From a bacterium (lineage in GTDB: Bacteria; Latescibacterota; UBA2968), in contig JAPUJS010000542.1 in NCBI GenBank assembly GCA_027296045.1, positions 1-10,827 of the forward strand: a stretch of 10,827 nt of DNA, given 5' to 3'. Within the stretch, counting starts at the first letter, position 1. Every line of letters begins with the position of its first letter. Shown piece by piece: positions 1 to 6,476 of this stretch. The notes under the pieces are model-generated. The model was not told where the DNA came from. It did not search any database and saw nothing but the letters and a program-made list of their open reading frames with translations. The translations under genes and the position numbers were made by a program.

Positions 1-1340
1 ATCAAAACCTGCCCTGAAGCATCCACGACACGAACCCGACCGTTTGCAGTCATTTCAAATGTTTTATCGTGAGATCCGTATTCCTCTGCCTTTTGGGCCA
101 TCAGCCCCACATTTGAAACATTGCCCATTGTGGTCACATCAAAGGCACCGTGTTCTTTATGAAAAGTGATCGTCTCTTGATAGATACCTGCATAACAGCG
201 ATCAGGTATGGTGTACTTTGGATCGTGAAGCGCGCCGTCCGGCCCCCACATTTTCCCAGATTCACGAATGGAAGCAGGCATCGACGCATCAATAATTATA
301 TCACTGGGCACATGTAAATTTGTAATGCCATGATCTGAGTTGACCATCGCAAGTTCAGGGCGATTCTCATAACAAGCGACAATGTCCCCTTCAATTTCTG
401 CCCGTTGCGCTTCTGGCAAACTCTTGATTTTTGCATACACTTCACCAAGACCATTATTGGGATCGATGCCGAGTTCATCAAACACAGCAGCATGTTTTTC
501 AAACACATCTTTGTAATAAACAGAAACGGCATGACCAAACAGGATCGGATCTGAAACTTTCATCATGGTGGCTTTGAGATGCAGTGAAAATAACACACCT
601 TTCTTTTTCGCGTCTTCGATTTGCACCTCATAAAATTCGCGTAAAGCGCGACAACTCATAACGGATGCATCAATAACTTCGCCAGCTTCAAGCGCTGTCT
701 CCGCTTTAAGAACCGTTGTATTCCCATCTTCATCTACAAACTCAATCACAACATCAACAGCTTCTGCCATGACAACAGATTGCTCACTGGAGTAGAAATC
801 GCCATCACTCATATGCGCCACATGTGACTTTGAATCTGCGCGCCATTCGCCCATCGGGTGAGGGTTGTTTTGAGCATACTCTTTGACTGCCGATGCCACC
901 CTGCGATCTGAGTTCCCTTCCCGTAAAACAGGATTCACAGCACTTCCCAAAACCTTTGCATACCTGTCCTTAATCTCCTGCTCTGCCTCGGTTGTCGCCT
1001 CCTCTGGATAGTCCGGGAGATCATATCCTTTTGCCTGAAGTTCTTTGATTGCAGCGGTCAACTGGGGGATTGAAGCACTGATATTGGGTAGCTTAATAAT
1101 ATTGGCTTCCGGTGTTTTTGCCAGCTCACCCAATTCTGTCAACGCATCAGATTGTCTTTGGCTCTCCGTTAGATTTTCTGGAAAGTTGGCAATGATCCTG
1201 CCCACCAAAGAGATATTTTTCGTTTCAACCACAATACCAGCTGCTTCTGTGAATATTTTAATAATAGGAAGGAAAGAGTACGTCGCCAATGCGGGTGCTT
1301 CATCTGTTTCCGTGTAAATAATCTTTGGTGTTGGTGTCAT
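1..1340 (-). CDS. icd: NADP-dependent isocitrate dehydrogenase, monomeric type (partial, C-terminus off the left edge)
   Basis: This cytoplasmic TCA-cycle enzyme converts isocitrate to 2-oxoglutarate and CO2 with reduction of NADP. The first 446 or so residues are visible of a family that is usually about 740 long. The N-terminus (KIIYTETDEAPALATYSFLP) is the hallmark start of the monomeric (Azotobacter/Corynebacterium-type) family and unlike the dimeric Icd family. The segment around residues 131-146 (GSAVNPVLREGNSDRR) contains Ser133, Asn136, Arg140 and Arg146. These line up, one position shifted, with the substrate-binding Ser132, Asn135, Arg139 and Arg145 recalled for the Azotobacter enzyme. 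The later block SDHGITNLHVPSDIIIDASM is also family-typical. The ATG at 1338-1340 has an AGGGA ribosome-binding site 5 nt upstream, and no frame break is seen. It lies 178 bp downstream of the porin-like gene on the same strand. No convincing promoter of its own was found, so read-through is possible. The symbol follows the family name; some genomes call it icd2 or idh. Confidence 0.95.
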   Translation of the reverse strand, partial: MTPTPKIIYTETDEAPALATYSFLPIIKIFTEAAGIVVETKNISLVGRIIANFPENLTESQRQSDALTELGELAKTPEANIIKLPNISASIPQLTAAIKELQAKGYDLPDYPEEATTEAEQEIKDRYAKVLGSAVNPVLREGNSDRRVASAVKEYAQNNPHPMGEWRADSKSHVAHMSDGDFYSSEQSVVMAEAVDVVIEFVDEDGNTTVLKAETALEAGEVIDASVMSCRALREFYEVQIEDAKKKGVLFSLHLKATMMKVSDPILFGHAVSVYYKDVFEKHAAVFDELGIDPNNGLGEVYAKIKSLPEAQRAEIEGDIVACYENRPELAMVNSDHGITNLHVPSDIIIDASMPASIRESGKMWGPDGALHDPKYTIPDRCYAGIYQETITFHKEHGAFDVTTMGNVSNVGLMAQKAEEYGSHDKTFEMTANGRVRVVDASGQVL

Positions 1341-1518
1341 TAAATTCCCTAATTTTTTTGGCAAAATCGCCAGGACCTGAGTAAACTACGGATGATATTC
1401 GGTGTCAGTCATGCTCTGCTCTAAAGCCTGTCACCCTGAGCCCTTCGCTCTGTGCCTGAAGCTGCATATATTGGGACGCGGGGACACAGAAGTGCCCGCA
1501 CAATCGTCTAAAAACTAG
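1341..1518. other. Spacer between icd and the porin-like gene
   Basis: This 178-bp gap has no open frame I would call. It contains the AGGGA ribosome-binding site of icd (1346-1350 on the complement), a GC-rich stem-loop close to the porin-like stop codon (listed separately) and a small GAGC-CCTTC-GCTC hairpin near 1438-1450. The stretch around 1430-1450 (GTCACCCTGAGC followed by CCTTCG) resembles short dispersed intergenic repeats known from several bacterial phyla, but I cannot show from one copy that it is one. No good -35/-10 pair for icd was found. Confidence 0.5.
1478..1499 (-). terminator. GC-rich stem-loop after the porin-like gene (possible transcript end, no T-tract)
   Basis: GCGGGGAC at 1478-1485 pairs with GTGCCCGC at 1492-1499, giving 7 pairs plus one G-G mismatch (C-C in the minus-strand RNA) around a 6-nt loop. 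The loop-facing arm lies about 20 nt past the minus-strand stop at 1519. There is no run of U after the stem in the direction of transcription, so it is not a classical intrinsic terminator. It may protect the 3' end of the message, or allow partial read-through into icd. Confidence 0.35.
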
Positions 1519-3129
1519 TTAGAAATAATATCCAATATTGATGTTGAAACGAGCGTCCCACTCGACGCCGTCGATGCCTCTGGCCAGGGCATGTGTCCAT
1601 TGACGACCAATCCAGGGATGGTTCTTGCCCAACGCATAATCGATCAGGGTATAGACTTTTCCGGCGGTCACCATCACGCCAAAAATTTGGTTCTGAGAGT
1701 CCGCAAACGATGATGACTCTTTGTCAAAGTACGAATAATCATCATAAAACGTAAGCTTAGAAACGGGCCCCCAGGCCACATCAATGCCGTAACTGATACC
1801 CAGGAGATACATCTCGCCTCTGGTGGCGACAAGATAAGCCGCGTTAAAGGCCGCCATGGACACGACCGGAGAGCCTGCACCTGCGGGTGAATCCGGGTTA
1901 AACGCGTAGCGAATGTACTCAACCTTCAAGTTGGCATTCCCGTGGTTCACATTCGCGTGGGTGGCAAATGCCCACTGCGCTCCATTGTTGCGGGTGCTCG
2001 AATTGTAGAGCTGTCCCCACTGACCGGAGACGCCGATCTCTGTATTGCCAACCTTTTTGAATATCTGGACATTAAACTGGTTCACTTCTTCGTTATATTG
2101 GTCAACGCGCAACCCATCAATCTCCTTCGTTGTTACGATATCGTAGGAGAACCGCCTGAAGTCAGTAGCAGAGGCATCCGCGTTTTTGTAGAAGGCCAAG
2201 AGCCACTTCCACGATCCGGATTGATGCGAGAATTTGATGCCGGCATCATAATCGTCTTCAAAGCCCAGGTAAAATGGAATCTGGGCAAACCAACTGTTGG
2301 ATGCAAGTGGCGTGATGCCAAAGGGGACCTGGTGGATCCCGATCTGTAGTCGTGTTGCTTCGGTGAAATCGTACGCAATCCAACCGTGATGCAATAGCAT
2401 GCCTCCGAATGCATCCGTGTAGAAGCGGGGCTCAAGAGAGAATGCGATGCCTTTGTAACTGCCGTCCATCGCGATGCGAACCTGATCGAAGGCAAACCCG
2501 CCCTTCCTGTCGCGATTCAACTTGTCCCAATCTGTATAGAAATAGGTATAGCGCAAAGCACCGCCGATCTTGAAACCCGGGGTGGACACGCTACGAAGTG
2601 TTGGTGCCAGTCCTTCCTGGACAGATTGATTTTCTGAAGAGTAGTCTTTATTTTGAATATTTTTTGTAGGGGCTTGGGGTTTGGAGCGACCTGGGAGTGC
2701 TTCACCTTGTGCGTCTGATTCGGTCCGCGCATCTGATTCCGCAGGAGGCAAGGTGCCTGAAGATAGGACTTCCTGTTGATCTGGTTCTGTGTGCACTTGA
2801 CTTAATAATTCTACTGTATCGCCATAAATGACGGATTGCTTTTGTTCCACAATTTCGGCGCGAGATACATATCCCAAAACATAATTAACCCTGAGAATTG
2901 CCACTTCCAAAATCTCATCTTCAGATTTTTTCGACCCTGGATATTTGCTTTTTTGTTTTGAGCGAAATACCTGGAAAATATTACCTACCTCAATTCCATG
3001 TTTCTGCCCAAGATTAATGATGATTTTGTCCTGTTTGACAAAAGTAACGCGTCCGCTCAGTCTTCCCTCCTCAGCAGGGCTTTGAACACAGAGGAGCAGT
3101 AAGATCAATAGGGTGGTTAATCTAAACAT
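1519..3129 (-). CDS. Secreted two-domain protein: N-terminal beta-rich domain, linker, C-terminal porin-like outer-membrane barrel
   Basis: The protein has 536 residues if it starts at the ATG at 3127-3129. That start is preferred because AAGGA lies 8 nt upstream and a normal signal peptide follows (MFRLTTLLILLLLCVQSPA, probable cleavage after residue 19). An in-frame ATG 38 codons earlier would bury the signal. Residues 22-108 form a small beta-rich domain (GRVTFV..DKIIINLG..HGIEVGNIFQVFR) with the G-x-V...G...G-x-x-x-G-x-x-F pattern seen in FlgT-C-like and other envelope proteins. Residues 109-184 are a low-complexity, polar linker. Residues 185-536 alternate polar and aromatic residues and resemble phosphate-selective porin (OprP/OprO-like) or related barrels (GFKIGGALRYTYFY, then strands such as TRLQIGIHQVPFG). 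The chain ends in Tyr-Tyr-Phe, the terminal aromatic typical of BAM-assembled proteins. It probably forms an outer-membrane channel, but its substrate cannot be told. It is read toward icd. The role of the N-terminal domain is unknown. Confidence 0.8.
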   Translation of the reverse strand: MFRLTTLLILLLLCVQSPAEEGRLSGRVTFVKQDKIIINLGQKHGIEVGNIFQVFRSKQKSKYPGSKKSEDEILEVAILRVNYVLGYVSRAEIVEQKQSVIYGDTVELLSQVHTEPDQQEVLSSGTLPPAESDARTESDAQGEALPGRSKPQAPTKNIQNKDYSSENQSVQEGLAPTLRSVSTPGFKIGGALRYTYFYTDWDKLNRDRKGGFAFDQVRIAMDGSYKGIAFSLEPRFYTDAFGGMLLHHGWIAYDFTEATRLQIGIHQVPFGITPLASNSWFAQIPFYLGFEDDYDAGIKFSHQSGSWKWLLAFYKNADASATDFRRFSYDIVTTKEIDGLRVDQYNEEVNQFNVQIFKKVGNTEIGVSGQWGQLYNSSTRNNGAQWAFATHANVNHGNANLKVEYIRYAFNPDSPAGAGSPVVSMAAFNAAYLVATRGEMYLLGISYGIDVAWGPVSKLTFYDDYSYFDKESSSFADSQNQIFGVMVTAGKVYTLIDYALGKNHPWIGRQWTHALARGIDGVEWDARFNINIGYYF

Positions 3130-3229
3130 TGCTGTGATCCTTAGAGTCCATAAAAAATGACCCGGAAAGCTTGGGTGACCCAGATTTTCTTTTTTGATAA
3201 TCATCCACAAAAATTCGGTCTTTTGATTG

Positions 3230-3259
3230 CTTATAAATTGCACTGCCTCTTCTATTGAA
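3230..3259 (-). promoter_or_regulatory. Candidate proximal promoter for the porin-like gene
   Basis: On the complement, TTCAAT (3254-3259) is followed after 18 bp by TATAAG (3230-3235). The -10 box matches 5 of 6 consensus bases but the -35 is poor (3 of 6). It would give a leader of about 95 nt before the ATG at 3129. The assignment rests on sequence match only. Confidence 0.3.
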
Positions 3260-3306
3260 TAATCTCCAGTACCCCACGAAAAGCGATCAGGGCCCGAAAC
3301 CGGCGA

Positions 3307-3355
3307 CCTGAATCCTCCGCCGTAGGAGCGAGGGTCCCTCCCCCCCGCTTTCAGG
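3307..3355. repeat. REP-like palindromic element
   Basis: CCTGAA (3307-3312) and TTCAGG (3350-3355) are a perfect outer inverted repeat. Inside are CTCC-6 nt-GGAG and the near-perfect palindrome GAGGG-T-CCCTC (3330-3340). The latter is preceded by GTAG (3322-3325), the head tetranucleotide typical of REP sequences mobilised by RAYT transposases. This 49-bp G/C-rich block stands out from its AT-rich surroundings. Only one copy is in the window, so its repeat nature is inferred from architecture. Confidence 0.4.
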
Positions 3356-3416
3356 CCTTTCAGCCAGGATCTCGTGATAAACTGAAATTATTGAAATTAA
3401 ATACAATACACAACAT

Positions 3417-3446
3417 ATTATTTTAATTCGGTATTGAACTTGTCGA
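3417..3446 (-). promoter_or_regulatory. Candidate distal promoter for the porin-like gene
   Basis: On the complement, TCGACA (3441-3446; 5 of 6 bases of the -35 consensus) is followed after 18 bp by AATAAT (3417-3422; 5 of 6 of the -10). It lies in the most AT-rich part of the divergent region and would give a leader of about 280 nt that passes through the REP-like element. AT-rich DNA produces such matches by chance, so confidence is low. Confidence 0.3.
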
Positions 3447-3697
3447 ATTTTTCAAATACCTTCATGAAAATAACATTCACGAATCAGTAGCAGAAACCGT
3501 GTGATGAAGGGCCTATCTCCGAATGTCCGCTCCATTTAGTGTTTGGGGGTCTTTGCCAGAAAAGTGCACAAATCGTCTGGCGTGTCCCAGATACCCTTTC
3601 CGAGTGATGAGGCTCAGGGCAAATTGCTAAAGTTCTGGCCATGAATGCCGATCATCAGAATAGGAGATTTATGTGCAGCGCTTGAGATTTTCTGTTT

Positions 3698-4747
3698 ATG
3701 GTGTTCAAAATGGCCTTCAAACGCACTTTTTTCCCCACACTGACCCTGACTTTTTTGCTGGTCGGATTTTGTGTGTATCTGGCGATGCAACCGGTCGAGG
3801 TAACGGCCCGGCCTGAATTGCCCGAACGACAGGAGATTGCTCTGGTCTCTTATCTTGAGGGTCGAGTGGAAGCCCGGAGGCCCGGTGGCAAAACCTGGAT
3901 GCGGCTCCGGCGGGGCGATCGTTTGGTGGCCAACGAAGTGATTCGAACGGGAGAGGATGGCCGGGTTGAACTTACCCTGAACCACCCCCAAGGGCGTTTG
4001 CGACTGGATCGGGGGACCGTCATGGTATTGCAGGGGGTTCAAAAGGGGGTCCGGTCTGTTGCGACAGGAGGGTGGATCGAAACGGGAAGTGTGTGGGCGG
4101 CTCTTTCCCCTATTCGGTCTTTGTCAAAGCCTTTTGTGCTGGATACGCCTACGATTCGGACTGCCGCCAAAGGCACGGTGTATCGGGTCCATGTGAAAGG
4201 CGAGGGCTGGGTCCGGGTTGCGGTGTATGAGGGGGTTGTTGAAACCGGCTTTTTGCAGAAAGACGCAGCACCGGAGGGGTGGGCAGGGATGAAGGAGGTT
4301 CTGGTTGGGCAGGCGTTGCGATTTGCTCCCAGGACGACACCCGTGTTAGAGAAGATTGATTTGAGAGCAGATTGGAGCGATGGGTGGCAGCATTGGGCGA
4401 TCGATCTGGTCGAGGCACCTCAAGTGGAGCACCAGGCGGCTGTTCGGAAGGCCCTGATTCGGAAATTGAACGATCTTAATCCCGACTTATATTTGTCTGT
4501 AGAGGTTGAATTGAAGGGGCTGGAAGATCAGATGGTTTTTCAGCCCGATCAAGCCCGGATTCGCAAGATCAAGATTCGGTCGGAGACCTGGGACAGCTTG
4601 AAGGCGGGAAATAAGGTCGATATTTTGAATGCGACCTTTACGATATTGAAGCAGAGATATCCCAATATTACCCGGTCGGTGATTCTGGAGTTCGACGACG
4701 GACGACCCGATCTGGAATTGCGGTATGCGATGGGCTTGAAAGGGTAA
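3698..4747 (+). CDS. FecR-domain protein, membrane-anchored, with an unrecognised C-terminal domain
   Basis: The protein has 349 residues. Residues 8-29 are one hydrophobic segment (FKRTFFPTLTLTFLLVGFCVYL), either an uncleaved signal anchor or a signal peptide, placing the rest in the periplasm. Residues about 50-185 match the FecR domain. They include the GRVEARRPG..W..LRRGDRL start, the VIRTGEDGRVELTL core, LRLDRGTVMVL, and the PFVLDTPTIRTAAKGTVYRV segment followed by VAVYEGVV. FecR domains were first known from anti-sigma regulators of iron uptake, but many proteins carry them as periplasmic beta-helical modules with no sigma partner. No anti-sigma N-terminal domain, sigma factor or TonB receptor is visible here, so a regulatory role is not supported. 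Residues about 240-349 are charged, mixed alpha/beta sequence that I do not recognise. The start at 3698 has no clear ribosome-binding site; ATG at 3710 is an alternative. A strong terminator follows 33 bp after the stop, so it ends its own transcript. Confidence 0.8.
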   Translation: MVFKMAFKRTFFPTLTLTFLLVGFCVYLAMQPVEVTARPELPERQEIALVSYLEGRVEARRPGGKTWMRLRRGDRLVANEVIRTGEDGRVELTLNHPQGRLRLDRGTVMVLQGVQKGVRSVATGGWIETGSVWAALSPIRSLSKPFVLDTPTIRTAAKGTVYRVHVKGEGWVRVAVYEGVVETGFLQKDAAPEGWAGMKEVLVGQALRFAPRTTPVLEKIDLRADWSDGWQHWAIDLVEAPQVEHQAAVRKALIRKLNDLNPDLYLSVEVELKGLEDQMVFQPDQARIRKIKIRSETWDSLKAGNKVDILNATFTILKQRYPNITRSVILEFDDGRPDLELRYAMGLKG

Positions 4748-4780
4748 TAAAGCCGTCCCATTCAACATTCTAACCTCCTT

Positions 4781-4846
4781 CCACACTTAAAGTTGCAAGA
4801 TCCCATGGGGTTGGGTATCTTTAAACTTAGGTGTGGATTTTTTTTT
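4781..4846 (+). terminator. Strong intrinsic terminator after the FecR-domain gene
   Basis: CCACAC (4781-4786) pairs with GTGTGG (4831-4836). The stem continues through a T-G pair, TAA/TTA and GTT/AAC, then a 2x2 internal loop. It resumes with AAGAT/ATCTT (4797-4801 with 4817-4821) and CCCA/TGGG (4802-4805 with 4812-4815), closing a 6-nt loop. One A and one T are bulged. Directly after it come A and nine T (4838-4846). This is a textbook rho-independent terminator that insulates the RND unit from the FecR-domain gene. Confidence 0.9.
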
Positions 4847-4919
4847 GCCCAGACCTTAACGGTTAAGCGTGCCTTTTTTTTGGAACACTCCTTCTTTCTT
4901 TTTTTCCTTTCAGGAAAAA

Positions 4920-4967
4920 TGTGCAAAATTTCTTGATTCCTATACATTTGTTCAGTATAATTGCACA
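4920..4967. promoter_or_regulatory. Inverted repeat bracketing the promoter (possible operator)
   Basis: TGTGCAA (4920-4926) and TTGCACA (4961-4967) are perfect mirror arms 34 bp apart. The left arm lies just upstream of the -35 box and the right arm overlaps the last base of the -10 box and the start region. A dimeric or tetrameric repressor binding both arms could close the promoter. No regulator gene is in the window, so the partner is unknown. Confidence 0.4.
4933..4961 (+). promoter_or_regulatory. Sigma70-type promoter of the adaptor/RND unit
   Basis: TTGATT (4933-4938) and a perfect TATAAT (4956-4961) are separated by exactly 17 bp. The start of transcription would be near 4967-4969, giving an untranslated leader of about 295 nt. 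It lies just after the terminator of the preceding gene, where a new promoter is needed. This is the best promoter match in the window. Confidence 0.75.
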
Positions 4968-5118
4968 GGGTATAGGTTTTGGGCTTGCCGTGTGATGGTA
5001 TACCCCAATTGGATAGGTTTTATTTGTGAAAAAAAGTAACCTTTCTTGTATTTGGCGTGTCTTAATAATGTACCGAGGTTTTTGTTGGAAAAGTCTTCGA
5101 TTTTTGCGAAACCTATCC
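4968..5118 (+). ncRNA. Structured 5' leader candidate with competing stems
   Basis: GGGTATA (4968-4974) can pair with TATACCC (4999-5005), forming a first hairpin right at the expected RNA start. GGATAGGTTT (5011-5020) is a perfect 10-bp complement of AAACCTATCC (5109-5118). AAACCTAT can instead pair with ATAGGTTT at 4972-4979, and GGTT (5017-5020) can pair locally with AACC (5037 onward), so exclusive folds are possible. The class is not recognised. There is no clear terminator in the leader, so control, if real, would act on translation, RNA stability or an unseen Rho step. Confidence 0.35.
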
Positions 5119-5262
5119 GTTTCTCAGCGAGTCGAACTCTGTGATAATCATCGTGCATGAGGTTTGTATTGTAGCAAGTTGCTCAGATGCATCCAGGCGA
5201 TTGATTGTGTGAGGATCGTAACTGTTTTTATATTTGGGATTTTCAGCCGAGGGTATTGCAAA

Positions 5263-6474
5263 ATGTGTAGATTCAGGACCGAAGTCCTGTTGGGAATGTT
5301 GTTTGCCATCGTGATGTCATTCTCCCTGGTGGGATGTGGAGAAGGAGAAGGAGAAGCCGAGGGCACGGCTACGGCATCAGCCGATTCGACCCAGGCCGAT
5401 TCGACCCAGGCCGATTCGACCAAGACGGCTGAAAAAGGGGATAAGAAGGGCGATGAAAAAAAGAAAGCGCCCGAAGGCGTTCCCGTCAAGGTGGCTCTGG
5501 TTGACAGGGGTAAAATCTCCGAACACGTGCTTTACAGCGCAACGGTGGAGGCCGAAGAGACCATTGATATATATGCCCAGGCGTCGGGGCTTGTAAGACG
5601 GGTGATTGCGGAAGAAGGAGACCGGGTCCGGGTGGGGCAGGTGATGGTGGAACTGGTGGACGATGAATTGAGATTGAATGAGGCCGAAGCCCGCCTGGCC
5701 TATGAAAATATGGACAATCAGTTGAAGCGAAAGCAGATGCTTTTCGACCGAAAGCTCCTGTCCCGGGAGGCATATGAAGACCTGAAGATCAATCGGGATC
5801 AGGCCGAGATTCGGTGGAAACGGGCGAAATTATCGCTTGACCATGCCCGTGTGCGGTCGCCAGTAGCCGGGATTGTGTCGAAGCGGAGTGTGAAGCTGGG
5901 CGACCGGATTGGACAGAGCAACAAGCTTTATGAAGTGGTGGATATGCGCAATCTGATTGCCCAGGTTCACGTGCCCGGTCAGGGGATGCGGCACTTGAAT
6001 GTGGGCCAGAAGGCGCTGGTGACGACGGATTTTATTCCGGATACCGCATTTTCTGGGCGAATTATTCGGATCAGTCCGGTGGTAGATCCAGGCAGTGGGA
6101 CGTTCAAAGTCACGCTTGCCATCGAGGCCAAAGAGGGCGGGTTGCGTCCCGGGATGTTTGTGAATACCCACATTGTGACGGCCACCCACGAAGAGGCGGT
6201 GTTGGTGCCCAAACGGGCGGTGGTCTACGACGATGGTTTGCCCCACGTATTTGTCGTGCAAGATAGCACGGCCAGCAAGATTCAGTTTCAGATGGGATTT
6301 GATGATACCGAGCATGTAGAGGTCTTGTCGGGCGTCGATCAGGGAGACCAGATTGTGGTGGTGGGCCAGAATGGGTTAAAGGATAAGGCCAAGGTTCGCA
6401 TCATTCCCGGCCCGGGGCTTCGGATTCCCGCCAAGCCGGATTCGACCGATGCGAAAAAAGAAAAAACGTCGTAA
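5263..6474 (+). CDS. RND efflux periplasmic adaptor (membrane fusion protein), lipoprotein
   Basis: This 403-residue adaptor would link the inner-membrane RND permease to an outer-membrane channel. Residues 7-25 are a lipoprotein signal with lipobox Leu-Val-Gly-Cys25, so the mature protein is lipid-anchored. Residues 26-72 are a Gly/Glu, then Asp-Ser-Thr, then Lys-rich tether containing three copies of Ala-Asp-Ser-Thr. Then follow the first half of the lipoyl domain (98-132, with ASGLVRRVIAEEGDRVRVGQ), an alpha-helical hairpin (133-192), and the second lipoyl half (195-225, VRSPVAGIVSKRSVKLGDRIG). After these come the beta-barrel (about 229-305, ending LRPGMFVN) and the membrane-proximal domain (308-383). 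This is the complete AcrA-like order at normal length. The ATG at 5263 is chosen because GAGGG lies 9 nt upstream and the signal begins directly. An in-frame TTG at 5164 would add 33 residues before the signal. It is transcribed from the promoter at 4933 and is followed by the permease gene after 168 bp. Confidence 0.93.
   Translation: MCRFRTEVLLGMLFAIVMSFSLVGCGEGEGEAEGTATASADSTQADSTQADSTKTAEKGDKKGDEKKKAPEGVPVKVALVDRGKISEHVLYSATVEAEETIDIYAQASGLVRRVIAEEGDRVRVGQVMVELVDDELRLNEAEARLAYENMDNQLKRKQMLFDRKLLSREAYEDLKINRDQAEIRWKRAKLSLDHARVRSPVAGIVSKRSVKLGDRIGQSNKLYEVVDMRNLIAQVHVPGQGMRHLNVGQKALVTTDFIPDTAFSGRIIRISPVVDPGSGTFKVTLAIEAKEGGLRPGMFVNTHIVTATHEEAVLVPKRAVVYDDGLPHVFVVQDSTASKIQFQMGFDDTEHVEVLSGVDQGDQIVVVGQNGLKDKAKVRIIPGPGLRIPAKPDSTDAKKEKTS
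5380..5424 (+). repeat. Three tandem 15-bp repeats inside the adaptor gene
   Basis: GCCGATTCGACCCAG occurs at 5380-5394 and 5395-5409, and once more with one base changed at 5410-5424. It encodes Ala-Asp-Ser-Thr-Gln repeats in the tether behind the lipid anchor. A short run of GGAGAA hexamers precedes it at about 5338-5356. The copies are nearly identical at DNA level, which suggests recent expansion and possible length variation between strains. Confidence 0.85.
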
Positions 6475-6476
6475 AA

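Larger units (their letters stand above)
3130..3697. other. Divergent intergenic region between the porin-like gene and the FecR-domain gene
   Basis: This 568-bp stretch has no supported gene. On the minus strand it holds the AAGGA site of the porin-like gene (complement of 3138-3142) and two possible promoters, listed separately. On the plus strand a weak TTGAAA-N17-CATATT lies at 3391-3419, too far upstream of the FecR gene to be convincing. A REP-like palindromic element sits at 3307-3355. GCCAGA at 3555-3560 mirrors TCTGGC at 3576-3581. The last 40 bp contain a tiny frame (3671-3685) with the best Shine-Dalgarno of the area. The AT-rich block at 3380-3480 is the most promoter-like part. 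Confidence 0.6.
4847..5262 (+). other. Regulatory region and long leader of the RND efflux genes
   Basis: This 416-bp AT-rich region has no supported protein gene. In order it holds: a palindrome CTTAAC-G-GTTAAG (4855-4867) followed six bases later by eight T; a T-rich hairpin TTTTTCCT-ttc-AGGAAAAA (4901-4919); the promoter with flanking inverted repeat (4920-4967); a potentially structured leader (4968-5118); and a final AT-rich stretch ending in the GAGGG ribosome-binding site at 5249-5253. A 14-codon frame at 4995-5039 lacks a clear Shine-Dalgarno and is not called as a gene. Confidence 0.6.

Noticed and set aside
1942..2349. 135-codon plus-strand open frame opposite the porin-like gene
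   Set aside because: No ribosome-binding site or recognisable domain, and it is fully antisense to a gene with signal peptide and barrel features.
3130..3243. Earlier in-frame ATG for the porin-like protein at 3241-3243
   Set aside because: It would put 38 mostly polar residues before the signal peptide. The ATG at 3127-3129 has AAGGA at good spacing.
3671..3700. Recoded TGA joining the four-codon frame to the FecR gene
   Set aside because: All long genes here are open under the standard code with no internal TGA, so nothing supports TGA being read as an amino acid.
4855..4881. Second intrinsic terminator (CTTAAC-G-GTTAAG then T8)
   Set aside because: The arms are AT-rich, a one-base loop is sterically impossible, and six bases separate the palindrome from the T-run. 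The neighbouring terminator at 4781-4846 explains termination.
4995..5039. 14-codon leader peptide gene
   Set aside because: No Shine-Dalgarno and no telling codon run; kept only as a note in the leader finding.
5164..5262. Earlier in-frame TTG start for the adaptor
   Set aside because: It would place 33 residues ahead of the lipoprotein signal, has no well-spaced ribosome-binding site and lies in the leader. The ATG at 5263 has GAGGG upstream.
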